DNA of 35,005 bases from Dongia mobilis (lineage in GTDB: Bacteria; Pseudomonadota; Alphaproteobacteria; Dongiales; Dongiaceae): contig NZ_CAMDRA010000018.1 in NCBI RefSeq assembly GCF_945906275.1, positions 1-35,005 on the forward strand, written 5' to 3'. Every line of letters starts with the position of its first letter. Positions within the stretch are counted from its first letter, which is position 1. Positions 33,482 through 35,005 of this stretch are shown here, in pieces. The notes below the pieces were generated by a model. The model ran no database searches. It saw only the letters and a list, made by a program, of their open reading frames with translations, and was not told where the DNA came from. A program made the position numbers and the translations under genes.

Positions 33482-35005
<1,524 letters not shown>

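Overview
The window is GC-rich chromosomal DNA, very probably from an alphaproteobacterium (a Rhodospirillales- or Rhizobiales-like soil or plant-associated heterotroph). Support comes from strong GC3 bias, tightly overlapping ATGA gene junctions, many ABC uptake systems, BetI-type TetR regulators, and 91-bp palindromic intergenic repeats of a kind common in that class. I see no rRNA, tRNA, transposase, phage gene or CRISPR. Almost all of the DNA is coding.

Layout. (1) 1-6226, plus strand: the end of a peptide ABC importer (DppC, DppD, DppF-like) fused by short overlaps to two tandem cytoplasmic S9 peptidases, giving an uptake-and-hydrolysis operon. (2) 6228-8618: a non-pyrrolysine MttB-family methyltransferase gene facing a divergent TetR gene across an AT-rich control region. 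(3) 8625-12242: an SDR oxidoreductase, an APC permease broken by a one-base frameshift, and a divergent LuxR-type regulator. (4) 12249-14231, minus strand: SufS-type cysteine desulfurase and a PiuC/YbiX-type Fe(II)/2OG dioxygenase. (5) 14479-22129, plus strand: a seven-gene operon with a Tat-exported PotD-like binding protein, two permeases, a PotA-like ATPase, an isochorismatase-like cysteine hydrolase, an MGH1/GH63-like glycosidase and a ribokinase-family kinase. (6) 22133-23614: an M81 (MlrC-like) metallopeptidase. (7) 23758-25824: a trimethylamine/histamine dehydrogenase-type flavoprotein. (8) 25868-26539: an unrecognised secreted protein. (9) 26676-31312, minus strand: an MFS transporter, acyl-CoA dehydrogenase, TetR and a Rieske oxygenase. 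(10) 31646-35005, minus strand: PsuG, a PsuK-like kinase and the C-terminal part of an ABCB-type exporter.

Functional reading. The region looks like a catabolic island for organic nitrogen compounds: peptides, amines and probably methylated or quaternary amines (MttB, TMADH-type flavoprotein, Rieske enzyme with a Glu bridge, two BetI-like TetR proteins), plus nucleoside and glycoside salvage (PsuG/PsuK, glycosidase plus ribokinase). The best candidate for an undescribed system is the seven-gene operon at 14479-22129. It couples a polyamine-type importer to a cytosolic glycosidase, a sugar kinase and an amide- or carbamate-type hydrolase, which suggests import and dismantling of a glycosylated nitrogen compound. 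That substrate is an inference. A second candidate is the flavoprotein at 23758, whose substrate-cage residues differ from trimethylamine dehydrogenase and resemble histamine dehydrogenase.

All identifications rest on reading motifs and remembered family features; no database search was run.
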